The position numbers and the translations under genes were made by a program. The notes under the pieces are model-generated. The model ran no database searches. It saw only the letters and a list, made by a program, of their open reading frames with translations, and was not told the origin of the DNA. Below are positions 1 through 5,409 of a DNA stretch of 6,507 nucleotides, piece after piece. Numbering within the stretch: position 1 is the stretch's first letter; every line of letters begins with the position of its first letter. Where the stretch lies: positions 1 through 6,507 of the forward strand of contig CAKUTL010000067.1 in the NCBI GenBank assembly GCA_934692295.1. Direction: 5' to 3'. Source of the DNA: an uncultured Candidatus Melainabacteria bacterium. GTDB taxonomy: Bacteria > Cyanobacteriota > Vampirovibrionia > Gastranaerophilales > Gastranaerophilaceae.

Positions 1-57
1 GAAATCAAATCAAGAGCAAATGAATCTTTTGCTAAAGGATTAAAAGAAAATAAATAA
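1..57 (+). CDS. C-terminal end of an unidentified protein
   Basis: The window opens inside a reading frame whose last 18 codons are visible, ending EIKSRANESFAKGLKENK and a TAA stop at 55-57. The other two plus frames close earlier, and a strong terminator hairpin begins 23 nt after the stop, which supports this being the end of a real gene. The tail is hydrophilic and lysine-rich. There is too little sequence to name a family. It is convergent with the trkH cluster and shares its terminator. Confidence 0.55.
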   Translation, partial: EIKSRANESFAKGLKENK

Positions 58-80
58 TTGAAATTTACATTTCATAGAAG

Positions 81-133
81 ATTAAAAGCTCCAAGGGAAA
101 AATCTCTTGGAGCTTTTAATTATTATCTTTTTT
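81..133. terminator. Bidirectional intrinsic terminator between convergent genes
   Basis: Positions 81-98 pair with 103-120 to give an 18-bp stem with one G-U pair (96/105) and an AAAA loop at 99-102. The GC-richer core (CTCCAAGG / CTTGGAG) is flanked on both sides by A/T runs within the stem, so either strand presents a core hairpin followed by CTTTTAAT. On the plus strand a further run of six T follows at 128-133; on the minus strand the downstream tract is weaker. It lies between the plus-strand stop at 57 and the trkH stop at 145, so it can end both transcripts. Confidence 0.85.
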
Positions 134-144
134 CAAGAATAAAT

Positions 145-1605
145 TTAACGTTTTATGGTCCAAAAATCTTTGTGGAACAATACCAAAAATGGAATTATTT
201 CCAAACGACCAACCAACATATTAAATATAAAAATAATTTTTGAAAACGAATGAAGAGAAGAATAATTTCCCATAGGTCCGATTACATTCCCCAACCCTGG
301 ACCAATGTCACCAATTGATGTAATTGCAGACGTTAAGCCAATCTCTAAATTCTGTTCTATAACAGTTAAGAATGTAGCTGATATAGCCCACAATCCAAAG
401 AATGCAAAAACAAAAAAGATTGTTTGTCTTACAACATCAGCAGATACAACTTTTCCATCAATTTTTACTGGAACAACTGCGTTAGGGTGAAGAATTTTGT
501 ATAATTCATTCTTTATAAATTTAAAAATAAGAATCCATCTTGTTAATTTCAAACCACCACCAGCTGATCCTGAACAAGATGAAATAAATAAACAGAAGAA
601 TAAAACTACATGGGCATCAAAATTCCACAACTGAAAATCTTCACTCGCACTACCAGTAGAAGTAGAAACAGATAACATCTGATAAAAACCAGCAGTAAGA
701 GAATGGATTAGCGAATAATGATGTTCAAAATACAAAATTCCAGCCAAAGCCAAAGAAACAAACAAAACTATTGTTGCATAAGTTCTAAATTCTTCACTTT
801 TCCAAAATAAAGACAAGCGTCGTCTGGTCAATACCCTTGATTGCAAAGTATAACTAGTACCCGCAATAAACATAAATATTATAATAATCCAATTGATTAC
901 ATTAGAATTATACCCTCCTATACTTTGAGGGTGAGGAGAAAAGCCACCAGCAGACATCGTGGACATTGAGTTACAAATTGAATCATAAACAGGCATGCCT
1001 GCAAGCCATAAACAAATTGTACAAATAACAGTTAAGCCCGCATAAACAATCCACAAAGCAGAAGCGGTATTTTTAATTCTTGGAGTAAATTTATCCTCAG
1101 TTGGCCCTGGAGTTTCAGCAAAAAACATTTGACGTCCTGCAACAGCAAATTGAGGTAAAATTGCAACAAATAATACAATAATTCCCATACCACCTAGCCA
1201 TTGAGTAAATGAACGCCAAAACATAATCGTTCTTGGGTAATCAAAATTTTCAAGAATTGTTGCACCAGTTGTTGTAATACCAGATACGGATTCAAACAAT
1301 GAATCAACAGGACTTAAACCGTAAAACAAATACGGAATTGCACACACAACCCCGAAAGCGAGCCAACTCAAAGAAACAGTCATCAACGCTTCAGAACGTT
1401 TAATATCATTTAAAGCATCACTACCCCGCTTAAACGAACGACAAAGAATGTCCCCTACAAAAAGAGAAAAAATACCCGCGGTGAAAAAAGGTAAAATTGA
1501 CCCCCATTCACAATAATATATCGCAACAGCAATAGGGATAAAAGTCACCAAACCAATATCCATTAACATTAAACCTACTGAATTTGAAATATAGTTTAAT
1601 CTCAT
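145..1605 (-). CDS. trkH: Trk-type potassium uptake transporter, membrane subunit TrkH
   Basis: This is a 486-residue integral membrane protein of the TrkH/KtrB superfamily, about the same length as E. coli TrkH. It should form the K+ pathway in the inner membrane and be gated by the TrkA protein encoded just upstream. The four pore-loop selectivity motifs are all visible: TTTGAT (111-116), SAGGFS (218-223), STGSAS (316-321) and GDIGPG (432-437), each with its filter glycine. A glycine-rich SGSAGGGLKLTR stretch (345-356) matches the intramembrane gating loop of this family. The late GRLEI motif (466-470), typical of TrkH, is also present. The start codon follows the trkA stop by 6 nt, and its Shine-Dalgarno AGGAAG overlaps that TAG stop (TAGGAAGTTATG), which suggests translational coupling. 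It is the last gene of the minus-strand cluster. Nothing is truncated. TrkH versus KtrB cannot be fully separated by eye, but length and a two-domain TrkA partner favour TrkH. Confidence 0.95.
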   Translation of the reverse strand: MRLNYISNSVGLMLMDIGLVTFIPIAVAIYYCEWGSILPFFTAGIFSLFVGDILCRSFKRGSDALNDIKRSEALMTVSLSWLAFGVVCAIPYLFYGLSPVDSLFESVSGITTTGATILENFDYPRTIMFWRSFTQWLGGMGIIVLFVAILPQFAVAGRQMFFAETPGPTEDKFTPRIKNTASALWIVYAGLTVICTICLWLAGMPVYDSICNSMSTMSAGGFSPHPQSIGGYNSNVINWIIIIFMFIAGTSYTLQSRVLTRRRLSLFWKSEEFRTYATIVLFVSLALAGILYFEHHYSLIHSLTAGFYQMLSVSTSTGSASEDFQLWNFDAHVVLFFCLFISSCSGSAGGGLKLTRWILIFKFIKNELYKILHPNAVVPVKIDGKVVSADVVRQTIFFVFAFFGLWAISATFLTVIEQNLEIGLTSAITSIGDIGPGLGNVIGPMGNYSSLHSFSKIIFIFNMLVGRLEIIPFLVLFHKDFWTIKR

Positions 1606-1611
1606 AACTTC

Positions 1612-2952
1612 CTACGCTACCTTAAAATAAGATTTAATCTGTTGTGCAGTATCTGCCTTTGTAAAGATAATCAAAATATCATGTTCCCTAAGTTGAGTAT
1701 CACCTTTTGGAATAATAACCTGATTTCTACGTTGAACAACTCCGATAATGGCAGGAGCAGGGAATCGTAAATCCATAATCTTTTTGCCATTAAACTCATC
1801 TTTAACAAGGATTTCCAAAACCTCAGCTTGACCTTGTTCAACAGTTGCCAAAATATCAACATCATTTTCATCCAAGTCATTTCTAACTTCATTTATAGCA
1901 GATGTTTTTGGAGATACAGCAATATCTATACCTACTTTTTCAAACAACGGAACATTCAAAACTTTTGAAACTCTTGAGATAACTCTTTTAACCCCCAATT
2001 GTTTTACCAAAAGAGAGCATAGAAGATTCTTTTCATCATTATTTGTAACAGAAATTACAACATCGCTAGAGCCAATCTCTTCTTCATCAAGAATTTTTAA
2101 ATTCGTTCCATCCCCATTAATAACCAAGGTTTTATGAAGTTCTTGAGCAAGGAATTCACACCTGTCATAGTCTTTTTCGATAATCTTAGTTTTAATCTTC
2201 ATGTCCTCAAGACTTTTCGCAAGCATATATCCAACATTTCCCCCACCAATAACCGCAACAGATTTAACCTGTTCTTTTTCGTGAAAAAATGTACCTGCTA
2301 AAATATCTAAAGAGTGGGATGTTCCCATAAAAATAAGCTTGTCGTTTTCGTTAATCTCAGTTAAACCATTAGGAATAAATAACAAGTCATCCCTTTTTAT
2401 CCCAACAATAATGGTATCACGAGTAAAACCGCAATCTTTTACCATTTTACCAACAATAGAAGACCCTGGACGAACTTTATATTCCAAAAGTCTTGCTCTA
2501 CCATCAGCAAAATTTTCAACATCAAGTGCATGTGCAACGGTTACAATTCTAAATAATTCTTGGGTCAAAAGGGCTTCTGGCCAGATTACATAATCAATAA
2601 AGAAATCACCCAAATAATCATTTGATTTGTCTAGTTCCATAGTATTTTGGTACTCAGCCTTTGAAACGAAACAAATAGTACGAATGCCACTAACCTTTTT
2701 CGCGGAAAGACAAGCAACTATATTTGCTTCATCTAACGGAGTACAAGCAATAAATACATCCGAATTTATAATATCAGCGGACTTTAAAACATTAATATCA
2801 GTCGCATTTCCTTGTACAAAGCTAATATCAAGCTTATCAAATTCTTCGGTACGATTTTCCTCTTTATCAATAACCGTAATGTCATGATCTTCAAAAAATT
2901 CTGTTGCAAGCAAACATCCAACTTCTGTTGCACCATAAATCACAATTTTCAT
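1612..2952 (-). CDS. trkA: Trk potassium system NAD-binding regulatory subunit TrkA
   Basis: This 446-residue cytosolic protein has the tandem RCK_N-RCK_C-RCK_N-RCK_C layout of full-length TrkA (E. coli TrkA is about 458 residues). TrkA assembles on TrkH and gates it in response to nucleotide binding. The first Rossmann fold begins at residue 1 with VIYGATEVG (4-12), an acidic strand end at VID (27-29) and GNATD (48-52). The first RCK_C domain covers roughly 145-220. The second Rossmann fold starts near 230 with a perfect GGGNVG (236-241), E259 and NGDGT (279-283), and the final RCK_C runs from about 365 to 445. One oddity is that the first dinucleotide motif reads G-A-T-E-V-G, with threonine where the second glycine of GxGxxG is expected, while the second site is canonical. 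It starts 6 nt after the yggT stop, with a modest AGGG Shine-Dalgarno inside the last yggT codons and 9 nt before the ATG. It is followed 6 nt later by trkH. Confidence 0.95.
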   Translation of the reverse strand: MKIVIYGATEVGCLLATEFFEDHDITVIDKEENRTEEFDKLDISFVQGNATDINVLKSADIINSDVFIACTPLDEANIVACLSAKKVSGIRTICFVSKAEYQNTMELDKSNDYLGDFFIDYVIWPEALLTQELFRIVTVAHALDVENFADGRARLLEYKVRPGSSIVGKMVKDCGFTRDTIIVGIKRDDLLFIPNGLTEINENDKLIFMGTSHSLDILAGTFFHEKEQVKSVAVIGGGNVGYMLAKSLEDMKIKTKIIEKDYDRCEFLAQELHKTLVINGDGTNLKILDEEEIGSSDVVISVTNNDEKNLLCSLLVKQLGVKRVISRVSKVLNVPLFEKVGIDIAVSPKTSAINEVRNDLDENDVDILATVEQGQAEVLEILVKDEFNGKKIMDLRFPAPAIIGVVQRRNQVIIPKGDTQLREHDILIIFTKADTAQQIKSYFKVA

Positions 2953-2958
2953 AGCTAC

Positions 2959-3249
2959 TTACCCTAACACTCCCAATGCGTTAAATAAAAATAATGCACC
3001 ATACACAACAGCATTTCTCAAAAAGATGAGAACAAATGTTGCTACAATTGGGGATAAATCGAAAGGTCCTAATGGCGGAATAAATTTTCTGAATAAATCT
3101 AAATACAAATCAACAGATGATGCTAAAGCCTTTAGTATCGGATTATTCCAATTCAAACCTGGAAACCAAGTCAAAAAGCATCTAATAAATATCATCATTA
3201 AATATATGTAAAAGCAATTTGCTATTGCGACAACAATTTTAATCGCCAT
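2959..3249 (-). CDS. YggT family membrane protein (canonical copy)
   Basis: This 96-residue protein has two membrane helices (about 4-24 and 66-88) and the full YggT/YlmG signature: an arginine at the end of helix 1 (R23), LTWFP (26-30), NNP (35-37), LDLFRKFIPP (50-59) and FDLSPIV (63-69). The family is widespread in bacteria, cyanobacteria and plastids. It has been linked to cell-division gene neighbourhoods, nucleoid organisation in plastids and osmotic stress tolerance, but its biochemical activity is not settled. The start is the ATG at 3247-3249, inside the end of the upstream YggT-like gene (11-nt overlap). A good Shine-Dalgarno AGAGGA lies 8 nt before it, within the KED codons of that gene. 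Close packing with trkA suggests a role tied to K+ or osmotic homeostasis, which is an inference from position. Confidence 0.9.
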   Translation of the reverse strand: MAIKIVVAIANCFYIYLMMIFIRCFLTWFPGLNWNNPILKALASSVDLYLDLFRKFIPPLGPFDLSPIVATFVLIFLRNAVVYGALFLFNALGVLG

Positions 3250-3583
3250 CTTTTTTATCCTCTTTGTTTTGTTGTTCTTTCATCTTTTCAAAAAATTCTT
3301 CAGGTGACATTACGAGAATTTTGGGCTCATTTTTAGCAAAGTATTTTGCATAAATTTTATCCAAACCGAGTAATATCAATCCACATAATAGCATTATCAC
3401 AGCAGGCGAAATTGATAACCCAAGAATTGGCGGGATTAAATAAAAGCCTGAGGATTTGAATATAAAATTAAATAGCGGGTAATCTGGATTTATATTAGGC
3501 ACCCACGACAACATACATGCACCGAGTACATAATACATATACAACATTACAAGCCTATACAAAAACTTTATAAAATTTGCCAT
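3239..3583 (-). CDS. Divergent YggT-like membrane protein with charged C-terminal tail
   Basis: Starting at MANF the protein has 114 residues. Helix 1 (about 8-28) runs into LSWVPN (25-30), then YPLFNF, IPP (50-52), a LSISP motif (56-60) and helix 2 (about 58-75). These elements fall in the same order as LTWFP, NNP, IPP and DLSP of the canonical YggT protein encoded next to it. The segment equivalent to LDLFRKF is shortened and lacks its arginine, and the aspartate of DLSP is replaced (SISP). After helix 2 comes a roughly 40-residue hydrophilic tail rich in Lys and Glu (SPEEFFEKMKEQQNKEDKKD) that the sister protein lacks. The frame is open 25 codons further upstream, but that part lies inside mtnP. 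The MANF start is chosen because AAGAGG precedes it by 6 nt. It looks like a tandem duplicate that diverged, possibly working as a hetero-oligomer with the next protein. The family call rests on motif order only. Confidence 0.75.
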   Translation of the reverse strand: MANFIKFLYRLVMLYMYYVLGACMLSWVPNINPDYPLFNFIFKSSGFYLIPPILGLSISPAVIMLLCGLILLGLDKIYAKYFAKNEPKILVMSPEEFFEKMKEQQNKEDKKDGD

Positions 3584-3589
3584 AACAAG

Positions 3590-3595
3590 CCTCTT
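3590..3595 (-). promoter_or_regulatory. Shine-Dalgarno site fixing the start of the first YggT-like gene
   Basis: On the minus strand AAGAGG (3595 down to 3590) overlaps the TAA stop of mtnP and sits 6 nt before the ATG at 3583. The in-frame upstream ATG at 3658 lies within mtnP coding sequence and would add a non-conserved polar leader, so this site decides the 114-residue start. Confidence 0.75.
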
Positions 3596-4394
3596 AGATG
3601 TCCATTTTTGTAGAATTTGCACATTCACAGTTATTAGCATCAGCCGGAATATTTTCAATCATTGTAAATAGTAATGATTTCAAATTCGCAACATTATTAT
3701 TGAATACTTCCATTACCGCTTCGTGAGAAACAGGAGGAACATCTCCAACTAAACCTGCATCATAATCAGTAATCAATGAAATATTTAATGGGCACATATT
3801 CAATTCTTTAACCAAATAAGCTTCAGGGAATGCTGTCATATTGATAACTTCCCATCCTTGACGAGTAAAGAACGCAGATTCTGATTTTGTAGAGAATCTT
3901 GGGCCATTGATTACAACAACAGTTCCGTGATCATGAATTGTAATACCTAAATCTTTACCTGTTTTTATTGCTAATTCTCTCAACTCTGGGCAATAAGGAT
4001 CTGCTGGAGATGGGTGTTGAACAACAGGTCCTTCATAGAATGTTGTTTTTCTTCCATCTGTCCAATCAACAAATTGATCACAAATTACGAAATCTCCAGG
4101 CTTAACTTCTTTTTGTAAACTACCTGCAGCACATGGAGAAAGAACTCTTTTACAACCTAAATGCTTCATAGCCCAAACGTTAGCTCTAAAGTTTACTAAA
4201 TGAGGCGGAATTGAATGGTTTCTTCCATGACGAGGCATAAATGCAACAGTATGATTACCTATTTTCCCTAAAAATACGCTATCACTTGTTTCGCCATATG
4301 GAGTTTCAACTTTTACTTCTTCAATATCTTGTAAAAAGCTATAAAAGCCTGAACCACCAAATACACCAATATCAGCCTTATTTAAAATTTCCAT
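3594..4394 (-). CDS. mtnP: S-methyl-5'-thioadenosine phosphorylase (purine nucleoside phosphorylase family 2)
   Basis: This 266-residue cytosolic enzyme should split methylthioadenosine with phosphate into adenine and methylthioribose-1-phosphate, recycling the by-product of polyamine and related SAM-dependent synthesis. Visible family motifs are the phosphate-binding GGSGFYSF (13-20), PRHGRNHSIPPH (54-65), NFRANVWAMKHLG (68-80), CAAGSL (88-93), DQFVDWTDGR (106-115), GPRFSTKSES (164-173), INMTAFPEAYLVKEL (184-198) and TDYD (209-212). The two aspartates of TDYD (210 and 212) match the residues that recognise the 6-amino group of adenine in MTA phosphorylases and argue against a guanosine/inosine-specific PNP. 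The C-terminal tail after about residue 250 (ANNCECANSTKMDI) looks non-conserved. The ATG has an AAAGG Shine-Dalgarno 7 nt upstream. It is the first gene of the minus-strand cluster, and its stop overlaps the ribosome binding site of the next gene. A related inosine-type methylthio nucleoside phosphorylase is a less likely alternative. Confidence 0.92.
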   Translation of the reverse strand: MEILNKADIGVFGGSGFYSFLQDIEEVKVETPYGETSDSVFLGKIGNHTVAFMPRHGRNHSIPPHLVNFRANVWAMKHLGCKRVLSPCAAGSLQKEVKPGDFVICDQFVDWTDGRKTTFYEGPVVQHPSPADPYCPELRELAIKTGKDLGITIHDHGTVVVINGPRFSTKSESAFFTRQGWEVINMTAFPEAYLVKELNMCPLNISLITDYDAGLVGDVPPVSHEAVMEVFNNNVANLKSLLFTMIENIPADANNCECANSTKMDI

Positions 4395-4446
4395 ATATAC
4401 ACCTTTCCCTTATCAATATTCTAAATATATTAAACAATATAGAAAT

Positions 4447-4474
4447 ATTATAATATAAATAATAAATTTTCAAA
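4447..4474 (-). promoter_or_regulatory. Candidate promoter of the mtnP-yggT-yggT-trkA-trkH cluster
   Basis: On the minus strand a perfect -10 TATAAT (4452 down to 4447) is preceded, with a 16-nt spacer, by TTTGAA (4474-4469), a partial match to TTGACA. Transcription would begin near 4440, giving a leader of about 45 nt before the mtnP ATG, too short for a typical riboswitch. The surrounding DNA is extremely AT-rich, so a chance match is possible, and TATAAT is nearly self-complementary here so the same block offers a -10 on the other strand. Confidence 0.45.
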
Positions 4475-4487
4475 CTATATAGAAATC

Positions 4488-4516
4488 TTCACATAGACCT
4501 AACCGAAATGGATAAG
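4488..4516 (+). promoter_or_regulatory. Candidate promoter for a small plus-strand RNA
   Basis: TTCACA (4488-4493, five of six matches to TTGACA) is followed after exactly 17 nt by GATAAG (4511-4516, four of six matches to TATAAT), with TG just before it. This would start transcription near 4523, at the left arm of a small hairpin and upstream of an isolated terminator. The -10 is imperfect, so the call depends on the terminator downstream. Confidence 0.3.
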
Positions 4517-4522
4517 AAAAAT

Positions 4523-4635
4523 TTCTCTAATTGGAGAATATGAAAACCAAAGAGATTTGCGTTTAATATAATTAATCTTTTTCATACTTCCAGCTATTCT
4601 TAATTCTAAGAGCCAATTACTGGCTCTTTTTCTTT
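4523..4635 (+). ncRNA. Candidate small RNA ending at an isolated terminator
   Basis: The stretch has no supportable protein gene yet ends in a clear plus-strand terminator (4608-4635), so something must be transcribed across it. A possible start near 4523 coincides with a 5' hairpin, TTCTCT (4523-4528) pairing with GGAGAA (4533-4538) around an AATT loop. A second AU-rich hairpin may form between 4549-4557 and 4574-4582. This gives an RNA of about 110 nt with a 5' hairpin and a 3' terminator. I do not recognise tRNA, SRP, tmRNA or a known riboswitch in it. Alternatively it is an attenuated leader of the downstream secreted-protein gene, although that gene has its own promoter after the terminator. 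The boundaries are approximate. Confidence 0.35.
4608..4635 (+). terminator. Rho-independent terminator with no upstream plus-strand protein gene
   Basis: AAGAGCCA (4608-4615) pairs perfectly with TGGCTCTT (4621-4628) around an ATTAC loop, and the hairpin runs into TTTTTCTTT (4627-4635). The T-tract is on the plus strand; on the minus strand the hairpin is followed by AGAATTAAG, so it is directional. The mtnP gene runs the other way, so this site does not end any annotated gene. Confidence 0.8.
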
Positions 4636-4654
4636 AATAAAAATTTATGATTAC

Positions 4655-4688
4655 TTGACTTAACAAAATAAAAAAAATATGATAAAAT
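4655..4688 (+). promoter_or_regulatory. Promoter of the secreted-protein gene, two overlapping registers
   Basis: TTGACT (4655-4660) and TATGAT (4678-4683) are separated by exactly 17 nt. Shifted by 5 nt, TTAACA (4660-4665) and TAAAAT (4683-4688) are also exactly 17 nt apart, and this second -10 carries an extended TGA before it (4680-4682). Either register starts transcription around 4690-4695, giving a leader of about 25-30 nt that includes the GAAGAGGG Shine-Dalgarno at 4705-4712, 7 nt before the ATG. Confidence 0.75.
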
Positions 4689-4719
4689 GCAAACGAAGTA
4701 GAATGAAGAGGGCTATTTT

Positions 4720-5394
4720 ATGAAAAATAAAATTATGGCAACAGCATTAGCAATGTTATTATCTGCACAAATCGCACTTGCGGCACCATTCAATGCAAAT
4801 GCAAAAACAAAAAGAATTCCGGCTGGAACAAAATTATCATTGCAAATGCTTACACCTATAAATACAGGATATAATACAAAAGGTACAAGTTTCACAGCAA
4901 TGCTTATGACAGACCAAAAAGCATCTGATGATGTAATTTTACCAATGGGTTCAATTATTCGAGGAAACATCAAAGAAATTACTCCAGCAAAAAGAATGTC
5001 AAAAGGGGCAATTCTTTATCTAGATTTTGATCACGTTGTAACTCCAAACGGCAGACAAGTTCCATTATCACTTTCATTGATTGGAAGAGCCGATATGACA
5101 AATGATGGAGGAATTACCACAACTAAAGGTTATGCAGATGCGTGGAAACAAACTTGCAAAAAATCTGGTCAAATTACAACAAAATCTATCGAATGGGGTA
5201 AAGACGTAACTGATACGGGCTGGCAATATGTAATTGTTCCTGTTGCAGCTTTTGGCGGAGCTTTTGGAACAGCTGGGTACTTTGTATATGATAGTATTGC
5301 AGATTTAATCAGAACAGGTAAACAAGTTCAAATCAATTCTAACGAAGTATTAAACGTTATTCTTGTTGAACCAATTGATGTTCCTGTAATCTAA
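4720..5394 (+). CDS. Secreted or periplasmic protein of unknown function
   Basis: This 224-residue protein begins with a typical Sec signal peptide: MKNK, a hydrophobic core (about 6-20) and an ALA cleavage site, probably after residue 21 (ALA|AP). The mature part opens with IPAGTKLSLQMLTPI (33-47), followed by a GTSFTAML strand, VILPMGSIIRGNIKEI (72-87) and LYLDFDHVVTPNGRQVPLSL (99-118). This is a beta-rich pattern of the kind seen in many uncharacterised envelope proteins where IPAGT and LPxGS turns alternate with strands. A hydrophobic, glycine-rich segment (171-191, VIVPVAAFGGAFGTAGYFVYD) lies near the end, followed by QVQINSNEVLNVILVEPI (202-219), which resembles the opening strand pattern. 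A lone cysteine (146) follows cleavage; there is no lipobox. The start has a strong promoter and Shine-Dalgarno. A TPR gene follows 15 nt after the stop. I do not recognise a named family, and no enzymatic motif is seen. Confidence 0.88.
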   Translation: MKNKIMATALAMLLSAQIALAAPFNANAKTKRIPAGTKLSLQMLTPINTGYNTKGTSFTAMLMTDQKASDDVILPMGSIIRGNIKEITPAKRMSKGAILYLDFDHVVTPNGRQVPLSLSLIGRADMTNDGGITTTKGYADAWKQTCKKSGQITTKSIEWGKDVTDTGWQYVIVPVAAFGGAFGTAGYFVYDSIADLIRTGKQVQINSNEVLNVILVEPIDVPVI

Positions 5395-5409
5395 TAACAA
5401 ACGTTAATT

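Noticed and set aside
58..243. Plus-strand open frame starting at TTG directly after the first stop
   Set aside because: It runs through the terminator hairpin and then antisense to the end of trkH, has no ribosome site of its own and shows no protein-like pattern.
1671..1892. Second minus-strand open frame inside trkA
   Set aside because: It is a shifted frame within the RCK coding sequence, without a ribosome site or recognisable motifs.
3584..3658. 25-residue upstream extension of the first YggT-like gene
   Set aside because: It lies wholly inside mtnP. A good Shine-Dalgarno points to the later ATG at 3583, and the membrane helix begins right after that start.
4395..4446. SAM or purine riboswitch ahead of mtnP
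   Set aside because: The leader from the likely promoter is only about 45 nt and shows no conserved aptamer stems.
4241..4453. Plus-strand open frame antisense to the start of mtnP
   Set aside because: It overlaps a well-supported gene on the other strand, and its composition simply mirrors that gene and the AT-rich leader.
4540..4566. Eight-codon open frame (MKTKEICV) inside the small RNA candidate
   Set aside because: A GGAG lies only 3 nt before the ATG, too close for normal initiation, and eight codons give no coding evidence. A leader peptide cannot be excluded but is not supported.
4713..4973. Hydrophobic minus-strand open frame opposite the signal-peptide gene
   Set aside because: It is the complement of a gene with clear promoter, ribosome site and signal peptide; its hydrophobicity arises from the opposite-strand codons.
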